A DNA stretch of 64,000 nucleotides, from the NCBI RefSeq assembly GCF_900101385.1, contig NZ_FMZB01000002.1:434001-498000 (forward strand). Direction: 5' to 3'. Below the pieces are notes generated by a model that worked only from the letters and a program-made list of their open reading frames with translations, searched no databases and was not told the origin of the DNA. This document shows, one piece after another, positions 7,850 through 17,178 of the stretch. The position numbers were made by a program, and so were the translations under genes. Position 1 is the stretch's first letter. Each line of letters opens with the position of its first letter. This stretch comes from Terribacillus halophilus (GTDB taxonomy: Bacteria; Bacillota; Bacilli; Bacillales; Amphibacillaceae).

Positions 7850-7907
7850 GCAAGATAGTTAATCAAAAAAAGAAGCCGACTAACTACTTTGTTTTGCAAG
7901 ATAGTTA
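7850..7907. promoter_or_regulatory. Direct repeats upstream of padR-like gene
   Basis: GCAAGATAGTTA occurs twice (7850-7861 and 7896-7907), with an inverted half-site TAACTA between them near 7881. These flank the presumed promoter of the PadR-HAAS operon and are candidate PadR operators. Confidence 0.45.
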
Positions 7908-8008
7908 TACTGTAGCATAAGCTTCCCTCAAACACAACCATACTTTTCCATAATTGTGGTATGCTCAACAAAATCATACTCATATACATATAAAAACCGG
8001 GGGGGGAC

Positions 8009-8653
8009 ATGCATATGATTGATAATCAAACAATGAAGCATAATGCATTGGAAAACTTAAGCGGCAATTGGGGTAAAAGCGTACTTGCTGTATTTCTCTT
8101 TGCTGTCATTTCGACTGCATTGACTTTGTTAACCAACCCTTTGCTCGGCTTGGATGAAATAACGACTCTAAAGGAAGACATTATTGCTAATATCCAAGGC
8201 ACCTTGATAAATTACGTGCTGCTAATGCCTCTATATGTCGGAACAACCTGGATGCTTCAAAGTCTTGTCCAAGGAGAGCGCCCTTCCTTTGGATTTATTT
8301 TTTCACCTTTTAGACGCTTCTGGCGGTACATGCTGACAGGACTGATTTTAGTCGTCCTGCTGACATTTTGGACTTTGCTGCTGGTTATCCCTGGCATCAT
8401 CAAATTTTATAGCTATTCCCAGACACTTTACATCCTGCGTGAACATCCAGATTACTCCCCATTGGATGCTATCCGGGAGAGCAAAGAAAAGATACAAGGC
8501 TTCAAATGGCGCTATTTGTATTAGCTAAGCTTTATTGGCTGGGCTTTATTAAGCATCTTCACCTTATTTATCGGACTCTTTTGGTTAGAGCCTTATGTCC
8601 GTACTACCATGGCAAGCTTCTATGAACTAAAAATAAAGCAGGCATCCAAGTGA
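8009..8653 (+). pseudogene. DUF975-type membrane protein interrupted by an amber codon
   Basis: The reading frame from ATG 8009 encodes a DUF975-like protein with several membrane helices and the conserved stretch LLVIPGIIKFYSYSQ followed by ESKEKIQGFKWRYLY. TAG at 8522-8524 then stops it. The same frame continues with LSFIGWALLSIFTLFIGLFW...VRTTMASFYELK to TGA 8651-8653, the C-terminal helix and tail expected for this family. The terminator hairpin overlaps that second stop, so 8653 is the ancestral end. It may be a recent nonsense mutation, a sequence error, or rarely readthrough. Eight G residues (7999-8006) replace a normal ribosome site. Confidence 0.8.
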
Positions 8654-8662
8654 TGCCTGCTT
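8637..8662. terminator. Bidirectional terminator
   Basis: AGCAGGCATC-CAAGT-GATGCCTGCT is a strong hairpin; the minus strand continues into a T-rich run (TTTATTTTTAG), ending the CocE-type gene. It also covers the ancestral end of the DUF975 gene. Confidence 0.7.
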
Positions 8663-8667
8663 CTCCC

Positions 8668-10716
8668 CTAAATAAACTCCCTAAGAATTTTTTCATTCCA
8701 TTCTTTCGTGAAGATTTCTTGTTCGCCTTCAAATGCGTGAAGTGTATGCTTAAGATAAAAGTGCTTTTCATCACACCACATGTTACAGGAAAGGTCCAAG
8801 TGTGTCTGCCAATCATCCCGCCCGATATCCATTGTCCAGTCACATTGGACGCTGGCGGATAGAGGATCGCCTTCTTTAATTGTGTAGACATTACGGTTCG
8901 TACTCCCGTACTCCAAACCGTTATCTGCGAGTTTTCGTGCACCCTCATCTGAATAATCATCCAATATCCACGTTCTCTCCACGGTGTCGTACCGTATTTG
9001 GCGCTTGCGGCTCTCCTGGCGCAATATTTCCTTCTCCAGCACAGGTGCTGTTTCAGGCTGCTGAAAAGGGGACAGTTGCTCATCAATAGCCTGCGGTTCC
9101 CTAACCGGGAGCAGCAGTTTTGTGTTATCACTTGGATAAATCGTAAGCGTTGCTGTTTTTGGAGATGGCCAGGCGTGCGGCCAATATGTCGGCGCGACTG
9201 CCACTTGCCAGCGATGACCGGCTGGAAGTGCATGGGCAATATCATTCAATTGGACCGTCACTGAGAATTTCTCACCTGGCGTCAATTCTTCAGGAAATTC
9301 ATGACTGTTACGGTGAGTCAGGTTGAGCATGCCCCACGTTACACGTGTAACATTTCCATCTGGATCGACGTCATTCAAGCGGACTGCCACCAGTGCTTGT
9401 TCTTGATCGCTCGATATTTCCAGCTGCAGTTTAGATGCTCCAAGTATTTCCATTCTTTCTTTTAAAGGAGCACTGGTAAACACTGCCGCAAATCCATTTT
9501 CCAGACGTTGATCGGATGGCATATCACCTGGCTGGCCAAACGGACAAAATACACCAGCATAAAGGCCATGCTGCTGCATGCTTGCAACAGTGACCGGCGT
9601 CCCGGCACCAGATTCTTCCCTCAGCGTTTGTCCATGCAGGTAGAAGGATTTTTGCTCCATGACCGGAGATGGCCATTGGGTTTCTGCAACCCATCGACCT
9701 GGTCTATATTCATATTCCACCTCAGGCAGAACACTTTCCTGCATCCAGGCACGCAGCATTGGCTCTTCTATGATGCCTGTTTCGTGACCTTTAAGCCAAT
9801 GATCCCACCAACGCAAGCATTCTTGCAGGAAACCGATTGATGGCCCCGGTATTGCAACTTCCGGATATTCATGCGCCCATGGCCCAATCAGCCCCTTTTT
9901 CGGTACTTTCAATCCTTCCAGCAAACGAGGGATGGCATTCGTATAACCATCCGCCCAGCCACCGACAGCAAATACAGGTATCTCTATGTCTGCATAATCC
10001 TCCTTGACTGAGCCGTGCTTCCAATAAGCATCCCGGCGCTGATGACGTACCCATTCTTCTGCAAAGGGTGGCGTTTCATCCATTCGCCGGATCCAATCTT
10101 CCCGCCATTTCTTTCCGACTATTTCCGGATCAGCAGGTCTTGCATTGTACGCAAACATCGTCGATGCCCACCAAAGCATATCGGAAGCAAGCAATGCCCC
10201 GCCCTTATAGTGCACATCATCTGCATACCGATCATCTGTCGAACAAATAGTAATGACAGCTTTCAATTCAGGTGGTCGTCTGGCAGCAACTTGCAAACCA
10301 TTGAACCCTCCCCAGGATTTCCCGATCATGCCTACCTTACCAGTCGACCAGGCTTGATCAGCTATCCATTTCAATACATCTTCTGCATCATCTTGTTCTT
10401 GCGGCAGATATTCATCATAGAGGATTCCTTCTGAGTCACCGCTTCCACGAATGTCCACACGTACACTTGCATATCCATGGCCTGCAAAGTAAGGGTGGCG
10501 GATGGAATCACGCAAAGCGGTGAAATCATCTTTCCGATAAGGGATATATTCCAGAATCGCTGGTACCGGCGTTTCATTTGCGTCTTCAGGAAGCCAGATT
10601 CTTGCCGATAATCTCACACCGTCACGCATCGGAATCCAAACATGACGTATCTCTTTAACGGAATGCGGATATGACGTTTTTATTTGCAGCTGGTTATCTC
10701 GCACATTGAATACCAT
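8668..10716 (-). CDS. CocE/NonD-family alpha/beta hydrolase
   Basis: This 682-residue cytoplasmic hydrolase has the X-Pro dipeptidyl-peptidase-like (S15) fold: VWIPMRDGVRLSARIWLP at the N terminus, YASVRVDIRGSGDSEG, and the nucleophile elbow GKSWGG with Ser near residue 133. A helical cap and a C-terminal jelly-roll domain follow (from about residue 400). The family hydrolyses esters or acyl-amides, for example cocaine esterase and glutaryl acylases; the substrate here is unknown. The start at 10716 follows GGAAGGAAG; an ATG at 10746 has no site. It is divergent from a TetR gene. Confidence 0.82.
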   Translation of the reverse strand: MVFNVRDNQLQIKTSYPHSVKEIRHVWIPMRDGVRLSARIWLPEDANETPVPAILEYIPYRKDDFTALRDSIRHPYFAGHGYASVRVDIRGSGDSEGILYDEYLPQEQDDAEDVLKWIADQAWSTGKVGMIGKSWGGFNGLQVAARRPPELKAVITICSTDDRYADDVHYKGGALLASDMLWWASTMFAYNARPADPEIVGKKWREDWIRRMDETPPFAEEWVRHQRRDAYWKHGSVKEDYADIEIPVFAVGGWADGYTNAIPRLLEGLKVPKKGLIGPWAHEYPEVAIPGPSIGFLQECLRWWDHWLKGHETGIIEEPMLRAWMQESVLPEVEYEYRPGRWVAETQWPSPVMEQKSFYLHGQTLREESGAGTPVTVASMQQHGLYAGVFCPFGQPGDMPSDQRLENGFAAVFTSAPLKERMEILGASKLQLEISSDQEQALVAVRLNDVDPDGNVTRVTWGMLNLTHRNSHEFPEELTPGEKFSVTVQLNDIAHALPAGHRWQVAVAPTYWPHAWPSPKTATLTIYPSDNTKLLLPVREPQAIDEQLSPFQQPETAPVLEKEILRQESRKRQIRYDTVERTWILDDYSDEGARKLADNGLEYGSTNRNVYTIKEGDPLSASVQCDWTMDIGRDDWQTHLDLSCNMWCDEKHFYLKHTLHAFEGEQEIFTKEWNEKILREFI

Positions 10717-10771
10717 CGCTATCTTCCTTCCCAGGCAAATTTGCATTAAAAATTGACTATGCTATATTTTA

Positions 10772-10783
10772 TAATCATGATTA
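10772..10783. promoter_or_regulatory. Palindrome between CocE-type gene and tetR
   Basis: TAATCATGATTA is a perfect 12-bp palindrome in the AT-rich 163-bp divergent region. It could be the operator of the adjacent TetR-family protein; no experimental basis. Confidence 0.3.
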
Positions 10784-10879
10784 CTTTTTAACTTTGATTA
10801 TAATATCATACGCGATTACGACTTAACAACCATGGGGAGGCGAGCACGAACGCGTATGTAAAGGAGACAGAAAAGCACG

Positions 10880-11563
10880 ATGAACAAGAAAGAAATCCAA
10901 AAGAGCCGGATGTGGAAGTACTTTGTGGAAGCGACAGCAGATATTATCCGCGAGGAAGGATTAGAAAAAGTGACGATCCGGAAAGTAGCGGATCGCGCTG
11001 GCTACAATAGTGCCACGATTTACAATTACTTCTCCGATCTATCTCATCTCATTTTCTTTGCGTCCATGACATTCTTGAAGGACTACACCGATGAAGTCGT
11101 CGTTTATATGAATCGATCCGATAAGCCTCTGGAAAAGTATTTATTAGCCTGGGAATGCTTTTGTACATATTCCTTCCGCTATCCAAAATTATTCCATGCC
11201 ATTTTCATCATGGATCTTGGCGACAGTCCGGAAAATATGCTGGAGCGCTATTACACAAAATTCCCCAAGGATTTGATCAATATTCCAGAGGAACTGCATT
11301 CGACGTTGTTGGAACGCAATATGTCCAAACGCGGTCGCTCTGCCTTGGAACTAGCTCTCGAAGCTGGAGAAATCAGCGAAAAAAATGTAGATGCCATCAA
11401 TGAATTGACGATCCTCATCTGGCAAGGGATGTTCAACAATGTGCTGAACCATCGCCGATCATACGATCCACAACGCGCGATGAAAAAAACGATGCAATAC
11501 ATTACTGAAATCGTCCGGAATGAGACAGCTTTCGATTTTTCGGACAATAAATATGGACCGTAA
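10880..11563 (+). CDS. TetR/AcrR-family regulator of the opuC operon
   Basis: A TetR N-terminal HTH (MWKYFVEATADIIREEGLEK, then VTIRKVADRAGYNSATIYNYF; about residues 10-58) is followed by an all-helical ligand domain. The gene precedes opuCA by only 15 nt and there is no terminator between, so it is the first gene of the osmoprotectant operon and probably its autoregulated repressor. In B. subtilis the comparable regulators are GbsR/OpcR (MarR-like), so a TetR protein in this role is a variation. Confidence 0.82.
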   Translation: MNKKEIQKSRMWKYFVEATADIIREEGLEKVTIRKVADRAGYNSATIYNYFSDLSHLIFFASMTFLKDYTDEVVVYMNRSDKPLEKYLLAWECFCTYSFRYPKLFHAIFIMDLGDSPENMLERYYTKFPKDLINIPEELHSTLLERNMSKRGRSALELALEAGEISEKNVDAINELTILIWQGMFNNVLNHRRSYDPQRAMKKTMQYITEIVRNETAFDFSDNKYGP

Positions 11564-11578
11564 ACAGGAGGTTATCAT

Positions 11579-12709
11579 GTGCTGACATTCGAGAATGTAA
11601 CAAAAATCTACAGCGGCAATAAAAAAGCCGTGAATAATTTGAATCTGGAAATAGAAAAAGGCGAATTCATTTGCTTCATCGGACCGAGCGGCTGTGGTAA
11701 GACGACGAGTATGAAAATGGTCAACCGGCTGATCGAGCCAACAGAAGGAAGAATTCTGATCGATGGCAAAGATATCATGAAACAGAACCGCGTGCAGATG
11801 CGCAGGGAAATAGGATATGTCATCCAGCAGATTGGGCTGTTTCCGCATATGACAATCAGCGAAAATATCACGCTTGTCCCAAAACTGCTTCAATGGTCCA
11901 AAGACAACCGGCGGGAGCGGGCAAAAGAATTGATCAAACTGGTCAATCTGCCGGAAGAATACCTGGATCGTTACCCACAGGAACTGAGCGGCGGACAGCA
12001 GCAGCGTATCGGTGTTTTGCGCGCACTGGCTTCCAACCCGCCACTCATTCTGATGGATGAACCTTTTGGTGCGCTGGACCCGATTACACGTGATGGGTTA
12101 CAGGAAGAATTCAAGAATCTGCAGAGAAAGCTAGGCAAAACAATCGTCTTCGTTACCCACGACATGGATGAAGCTATTAAACTGGCAGATCGTATTGTCA
12201 TCATGCGGGATGGAGAGATCGTGCAAGTTGATACACCTGACGAAATCCTGCGTAATCCTGCAAATGAATTTGTCGAATCCTTCATCGGAAAAGAGCGTTT
12301 GATTCAAACAAGACCAGATGTTAAAACAGTAGGTCAAATCATGAATAAGATACCGGCAACTGTTCATAAAGAAGAGACATTATCCACCGCTATCCAGCGG
12401 ATGAAGGAGAAACGCGTGGATTCCTTGCTCGTTATTGGAGAAGATCAGACACTTGAAGGCTACATCGACGTGGAGGATATCGAGGAAAACCGAAAAAAAT
12501 CCACGCTTGTCGGTGAAATTGTCGAAACAGAGCTTTATCGTGTAAAAGAAGACAGCCTCATACGGGATACCATCCAAAAAATGCTCCGCAGGCATACGAA
12601 ATATGTTCCTGTAGTGGATGATGACAATCGACTGAAAGGTATCGTCACACGGGCGACGCTTGCCGATCTAGTCTATGAATCTATCTGGGGTGATGAGGAT
12701 GACAACTAA
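11579..12709 (+). CDS. opuCA: Osmoprotectant ABC importer, ATP-binding subunit
   Basis: The protein is the cytoplasmic ATPase of a glycine betaine/carnitine/choline importer. Walker A GPSGCGKTTSMKMVNRL (near residue 37), signature LSGGQQQRIG, Walker B LILMDEPFGALD and H-loop VTHDMDEA are all present. Two C-terminal CBS domains (about residues 255-370) probably gate transport by ionic strength or cyclic-di-AMP, as known for OpuCA. GTG 11579 is the start, with AGGAGG 7 nt upstream; the ATG at 11577 is in another frame. OpuCB follows at 18 nt. Confidence 0.93.
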   Translation: MLTFENVTKIYSGNKKAVNNLNLEIEKGEFICFIGPSGCGKTTSMKMVNRLIEPTEGRILIDGKDIMKQNRVQMRREIGYVIQQIGLFPHMTISENITLVPKLLQWSKDNRRERAKELIKLVNLPEEYLDRYPQELSGGQQQRIGVLRALASNPPLILMDEPFGALDPITRDGLQEEFKNLQRKLGKTIVFVTHDMDEAIKLADRIVIMRDGEIVQVDTPDEILRNPANEFVESFIGKERLIQTRPDVKTVGQIMNKIPATVHKEETLSTAIQRMKEKRVDSLLVIGEDQTLEGYIDVEDIEENRKKSTLVGEIVETELYRVKEDSLIRDTIQKMLRRHTKYVPVVDDDNRLKGIVTRATLADLVYESIWGDEDDN

Positions 12710-12727
12710 GAAGGGGGCCCAGACCAT

Positions 12728-13381
12728 ATGGATGCATTAATTCAATTCTTCCAGGAACAAGGCAGCACACTTGCCCTGAAAACGTGGGAGCATTTATATA
12801 TTTCCTTAATTGCCGTTCTGCTCGGTATCCTTGTCGCTGTACCAGTCGGCATCCTGCTCACCAGATTCGAGCGCGCAGCTGATACAGTCATCCGAATCAT
12901 CAGTATCATACAAACCTTTCCAAGTCTTGCCATCTTGGCATTCTTCATTCCAATATTAGGTGTAGGAAAAGTACCCGCCATTGTCGCCTTATTCTTCTAC
13001 TCCATGTTGCCGATTCTCCGTAACACCTACATCGGCATTAAAAATACAGACAAAAATCTGCTGGAAGCAGGTCGTGGTATGGGCATGACCAATGCACAGC
13101 TTATCTTCAGTGTTGAACTGCCGCTCGCAATACCCGTCATCATGGCTGGTATCCGGGTATCCACTGTTTATCTTATCGGCTGGGCCACATTAGCCTCATT
13201 CGTCGGAGCCGGCGGACTCGGGGACTTCATTTTCGATGGGTTGAATCTTTATCAGCCAGAACTGATTTTAGCTGGTGCGATTCCATCGACCATTTTGGCT
13301 TTGCTCGCCGATTTTATCCTAGGCAGAATCGAAACCAAACTCACACCGACAACAAGAAGTGCGCAGCAGGAAACTGCATAG
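12728..13381 (+). CDS. opuCB: Osmoprotectant ABC importer, permease 1
   Basis: This 217-residue inner-membrane subunit has about five to six helices and the BPD transport signature region [20 protein letters not shown], which contacts the ATPase. The family signature [15 protein letters not shown] is also visible. The gene order opuCA-opuCB-opuCC-opuCD matches B. subtilis opuC. Confidence 0.92.
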   Translation: MDALIQFFQEQGSTLALKTWEHLYISLIAVLLGILVAVPVGILLTRFERAADTVIRIISIIQTFPSLAILAFFIPILGVGKVPAIVALFFYSMLPILRNTYIGIKNTDKNLLEAGRGMGMTNAQLIFSVELPLAIPVIMAGIRVSTVYLIGWATLASFVGAGGLGDFIFDGLNLYQPELILAGAIPSTILALLADFILGRIETKLTPTTRSAQQETA

Positions 13382-13399
13382 GAAGGAGCGACGACGAAA

Positions 13400-14317
13400 A
13401 TGAAAAAGCTAACCAAACTTATCATGATCGGTATGTTGACAGCCCTTCTCCTGTCTGGCTGTTCACTTCCTGGTCTAGGCGGCGGATCAGGGGAAACGAT
13501 TAAAATCGGTACAGTCACTACCTCCGAAACACAGACGCTCGGCTATATACAGAAATACATGATTGAGCATTATACCGATTTAAATGCCGAAATTGTCGGC
13601 AACTTGGGTTCTTCGATCGTGATGCATCAAGCGATGGTGAATGGTGATGTGGATATTTCCGCAGCGAGATATACCGGTACCGATTTGAGTGGAGCCTTGC
13701 ATATGGATCTGGTAAACGATCCCGAGGAAGCGATGGAAATCGTTCAGCGAGAGTTTCAGGATCAATTTGATCAAAAATGGTATGACACATATGGATTCGA
13801 TAATACGTATGTCCTATCCGTAAGACAAGATGTAGCTGAGAAAGAAGGATTGGAGAAGGTTTCAGACCTCTCATCGGTTGCCGATAAATACCTATTTGGT
13901 GTGGATAACAGCTGGATCAACCGTGAGGGAATCGGATATGACGAATTCGTGAAGGAATATGGCTTTGAATTCAATAAAGTTTACCCGATGCAGATAGGAC
14001 TCGTTTATTCTGCTTTGAACAATAAGAAGATGGATGCAGTTTTGGCGTACTCCACAGATGCCAGACTAAAGCAATTTAACTTGGCTACCTTGGAAGACGA
14101 TAAACATTTCTTCCCTCCTTATGATGCCTCCCCAGTTGCTTCTAATGACTTGCTGGAAGAACATCCAGAGATCGATGGTATCCTTCAAAAGCTGGTAGGG
14201 AAATTCGATAATGATACAATCATCGAACTAAATTATCAAGCTGATATCGAGAAAAAAGAACCTAGCACGATAGCCAAAGAGTATTTAGAAGCCCATAACT
14301 ACTTTGAAGATGAATAA
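13400..14317 (+). CDS. opuCC: Osmoprotectant-binding lipoprotein
   Basis: A lipoprotein signal peptide ends in the lipobox LLSGC (Cys near residue 21), placing the protein on the outer face of the membrane. The OpuAC-type binding domain follows: IKIGTVTTSETQTLGYIQKY, ARYTGTDLSGAL, and AVLAYSTDARLK. Aromatic cage residues for quaternary amines cannot be mapped without an alignment. It hands substrate to OpuCB/OpuCD. Confidence 0.92.
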   Translation: MKKLTKLIMIGMLTALLLSGCSLPGLGGGSGETIKIGTVTTSETQTLGYIQKYMIEHYTDLNAEIVGNLGSSIVMHQAMVNGDVDISAARYTGTDLSGALHMDLVNDPEEAMEIVQREFQDQFDQKWYDTYGFDNTYVLSVRQDVAEKEGLEKVSDLSSVADKYLFGVDNSWINREGIGYDEFVKEYGFEFNKVYPMQIGLVYSALNNKKMDAVLAYSTDARLKQFNLATLEDDKHFFPPYDASPVASNDLLEEHPEIDGILQKLVGKFDNDTIIELNYQADIEKKEPSTIAKEYLEAHNYFEDE

Positions 14318-14332
14318 AGGAGGTGCGAAAAC

Positions 14333-14989
14333 TTGGACTTACTGAAAGAATTAGTGACCTATTATAATGATAACGGAGCTTACGTTTGGACTGAATTTTA
14401 CCGGCATTTCTTAATGTCTGCTTACGGCGTTTTATTCGCTGCTATCGTGGGTATCCCAATCGGAATCCTGATTGCCCGCTACAGCAAACTCAGCCCCTGG
14501 GTTATTTCCTTTGTGAACGTTATCCAGACAATTCCTGCCCTTGCCCTGCTCGCTGTGCTCATGCTGGTGATGGGATTAGGAACGAACACTGTCATCCTGG
14601 CATTGTTCCTTTACTCCTTGCTTCCGATTGTAAAGAATACGTATACCGGCATTCTAGGTGTTGATAAGACATTGAAAGAAGCAGGTAATGCCATGGGAAT
14701 GACCAGATTCCAGATTTTACGGATGGTTGAGCTTCCTTTATCACTTTCTGTTATCATGGCCGGCTTACGCACCGCGCTTGTCATCGCAATCGGTATCGCA
14801 ACAATTGGAACATTCATCGGTGCTGGCGGGTTAGGCTCCATTATTGTCCGAGGTACGAATGCAGCAGAAGGCGGGGCCATCATTCTAGCAGGCGCCATTC
14901 CGACTGCGCTTATGGCAGTATTGGCCGACTTTGTCATGGGTTGGTTCGAACGGTTGCTTTCTCCTGCCAACAGCAGAAAATTGAGCTGA
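14333..14989 (+). CDS. opuCD: Osmoprotectant ABC importer, permease 2
   Basis: This paralogue of OpuCB has the BPD signature EAGNAMGMTRFQILRMVELP and about six membrane helices. The start is TTG 14333, because AAGGAGG ends 9-10 nt upstream and no ATG is near. It closes the operon; a strong terminator follows at 14997. Confidence 0.91.
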   Translation: MDLLKELVTYYNDNGAYVWTEFYRHFLMSAYGVLFAAIVGIPIGILIARYSKLSPWVISFVNVIQTIPALALLAVLMLVMGLGTNTVILALFLYSLLPIVKNTYTGILGVDKTLKEAGNAMGMTRFQILRMVELPLSLSVIMAGLRTALVIAIGIATIGTFIGAGGLGSIIVRGTNAAEGGAIILAGAIPTALMAVLADFVMGWFERLLSPANSRKLS

Positions 14990-14996
14990 TAGCGAA

Positions 14997-15026
14997 ATGC
15001 TCCGGAAATATCCGGAGCATTTTTTA
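14997..15026 (+). terminator. Terminator of the opuC operon
   Basis: ATGCTCCGGA-AATA-TCCGGAGCAT followed by TTTTTATT. Confidence 0.85.
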
Positions 15027-15989
15027 TTCGAAGCTGAAGCTTATTTCCCATTGCTTCCGTAGCTGATCCATGATATTCATCACATCCTTCGTATATGGCA
15101 ATGTTACATGTGGAACATCCTTTTCAATGAGTTCCTTCATCGCCCTGACTTCATACTGCAAAGCCTTCGCCGTCTCTCCAGACTCCATTATTTCTGTATT
15201 GCCTTCTTCTATATAACAAACAGTGGCTTTTTCAGCGCGAGAAAAACGTTCGATATCAATGAATCCTTTTGTCCCCATGACAGTAGCACGTTCGGGGGAT
15301 TCCACCATAAAAGATAAGGTGATGGCAGCGAGCTGGCCTTGCCTATTCTTCAGGATGATTCCTGCCTGCTGGTCGACGCCGGTTTCATGCTTTGTAACAG
15401 TGCTGATGATCTCGTTTGGCTCATCTTTTATGAATAGTCGTACAAATGACAGGGCATAAACCCCAATATCCAAAAGCGCTCCGCCTGCCAATTCAGGATT
15501 GAAGAAACGATTCTCCGGATCGTTTTCCTTGATGCTGTTGAAGTTCACGCTCAAAGTTTGAATCGCACCGATCTTGCCGGCATCTACCAATTGCTGTAAC
15601 TCCTTATAAATCGGCATATGATATATAGTCATGGCTTCGGCCACAATCAATTGTTTCTCTGCAGCTAAATCCGTGATTTCCTCTAGCTGCTTTGCATTCA
15701 CTGTAATTGCTTTTTCCGCAAACACATGCTTTCCATGATGCAAGGCTTCCATAATTGTTTCATAATGATAAGCATGCGGCGTAGCTATGTATACAACGTC
15801 TACTTCCGCATCATCCAACACACCCTGGAATCCTTCGTACACTCTAGGTATATCGAACTTTTCCGCGAAAGCTTGCCCCTTCATTTTATTCCTTGCCCCG
15901 ACTGCCAGTAAGGATTCCCCCTCTTCCTTCAAGGCTGCCGCAAAATGGTGTGCAATCGAACCCGGTCCTAAAATAGCCCAATTCATCAT
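15024..15989 (-). CDS. Gfo/Idh/MocA-family NAD(P)-dependent oxidoreductase
   Basis: An N-terminal Rossmann fold (NWAILGPGSIAHHFAAALKE with the dinucleotide glycines) is followed by the EKAITVNAKQLEEI lysine-containing motif (EKP-like, here EKA) and the C-terminal alpha/beta domain with LLDIGVYALSF. Such enzymes oxidise or reduce sugars, inositols or related diols; the substrate is not evident. The start is ATG 15989 with GGGGAG 6 nt upstream; the longer frame lacks a site. Confidence 0.85.
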   Translation of the reverse strand: MMNWAILGPGSIAHHFAAALKEEGESLLAVGARNKMKGQAFAEKFDIPRVYEGFQGVLDDAEVDVVYIATPHAYHYETIMEALHHGKHVFAEKAITVNAKQLEEITDLAAEKQLIVAEAMTIYHMPIYKELQQLVDAGKIGAIQTLSVNFNSIKENDPENRFFNPELAGGALLDIGVYALSFVRLFIKDEPNEIISTVTKHETGVDQQAGIILKNRQGQLAAITLSFMVESPERATVMGTKGFIDIERFSRAEKATVCYIEEGNTEIMESGETAKALQYEVRAMKELIEKDVPHVTLPYTKDVMNIMDQLRKQWEISFSFE

Positions 15990-16038
15990 CCGTTTCTCCC
16001 CATTTCTCTCTTGTATTATTATAGATATACCCGAAAAA

Positions 16039-16067
16039 GCCATGGATGCAGCATCTTCCATGGCTTC
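16039..16067 (-). terminator. Terminator after DUF3298 gene
   Basis: AGCCATGGA pairs with TCCATGGCT around a 10-nt loop just downstream of the DUF3298 stop codon. There is no long T-run, so this is a modest call. Confidence 0.45.
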
Positions 16068-16071
16068 TTTC

Positions 16072-16725
16072 TTAGTTGTATATTTTCTCTGGTATTTTAA
16101 TTACCTGATTACCTGATACATATGGTGCAATATCATACTGCTGAAAAACAAGCGCAATTCCATCATCAGTGAAGAAGAAGGCTGTATTTTCATTCAGATG
16201 AATATCTTCTTTCTTGAGGTCGGGGTAAAATATCTCCGGCCTCGCCTTTGCGTAGGTGAATACATAATGCTGGACCTTCTTCAGCTGACTCGGTGTCTGC
16301 AGGATATCCGTCAAATAAATGCGCTTCTTATCTTTCAAGTCGTAATTAAACGATTCTACGGCAGTGGAACCATGTGCTCCCCCAGTAAATATATAGCTAC
16401 TCATTAATATGCTGAGCAAGTGATCTGAATTATATTTCACTTCAAAATCCGTTTGATAATCCGGGGCATAATCATACTTCTTGCCCGCCTCGATATTCTC
16501 CTGGCGTGCCTCAGCAGCTTTCTCGATATATGCTTTGAAATCATCATTGATCATCCGCGTAACCTTTGGGGTTCCCGCATGCCTCACTTGCGGGTATTTC
16601 AACTCATCAATGTCATTGTAGTATTCAGTTTCTACGATTACATTTTTTGTCGGCAGTGCTTGCACCGGTTGTATAAAGACAGAAAAGACAAGCACAAACA
16701 CAAGCATGATCATCACTTTTTTCAT
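16072..16725 (-). CDS. Secreted DUF3298 (PdaC/RsiV-like) domain protein
   Basis: A cleavable signal peptide (MKKVMIMLVFVLVFSVFIQP, then VQALP) precedes a DUF4163/DUF3298 pair: MSSYIFTGGAHGSTAVESFN is the hallmark of DUF3298, and the tail IALVFQQYDIAPYVSGNQVIKIP closes the domain. Related domains in RsiV bind lysozyme and in PdaC sit next to a deacetylase. Here the domain is alone, so a binding role in the wall is more likely than catalysis. It seems a single gene. Confidence 0.78.
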   Translation of the reverse strand: MKKVMIMLVFVLVFSVFIQPVQALPTKNVIVETEYYNDIDELKYPQVRHAGTPKVTRMINDDFKAYIEKAAEARQENIEAGKKYDYAPDYQTDFEVKYNSDHLLSILMSSYIFTGGAHGSTAVESFNYDLKDKKRIYLTDILQTPSQLKKVQHYVFTYAKARPEIFYPDLKKEDIHLNENTAFFFTDDGIALVFQQYDIAPYVSGNQVIKIPEKIYN

Positions 16726-16832
16726 CAGTTTCCCTCCACTGTTTCATCTCGTTTACAGTGTGTGCAGGTCACCGAATATTTATGAGCTATGCTATCAGCC
16801 ATATTGCGAGGGAGGAGCAGTATGCTGCTTAT

Positions 16833-17015
16833 TTAAATAAATCTGCAATGATACCCCATTGTTCCATAGGACCAGATTGTGTTTTCAATCTTTAAGTTTG
16901 TGCTGAATTTTTCGATCCATACTTGCTTAGCATGCAATAATGCTGTTAGCTGAGCGGCATTCAACGTGGTTTCTACGGTCTCTTCATTCTTTTGAAAGAC
17001 GAATACTACTTTCAC
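16833..17015 (-). CDS. Hypothetical 60-aa protein, possibly coupled or frameshifted
   Basis: The frame begins at GTG 17015 and encodes MKVVFVFQKNEETVETTLNA and an amphipathic remainder ending CRFI, with no recognised family. The only good ribosome site (AGGAGG near 17051) sits before ATG 17035. That ATG opens a 7-codon frame ending in a TGA that overlaps this GTG (GTGA). So translation may be coupled through a tiny leader, or the gene carries a small frameshift and originally started MTDSVME. Evidence for a real protein is moderate. Confidence 0.4.
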   Translation of the reverse strand: MKVVFVFQKNEETVETTLNAAQLTALLHAKQVWIEKFSTNLKIENTIWSYGTMGYHCRFI

Positions 17016-17178
17016 TCCATCACGGAATCCGTCATTCGTTTCATCCTCCTATTTTGTAATGCAACTCCTATTTTAAAAAATTCTACATCATTCTTAAAAA
17101 TCCCCCTCGTGATGTTATGGGCACTTAAAAAGCCATTTCCTTCAAGGCAATGACTTTTCTTTTACAGAGCTATTCTAG

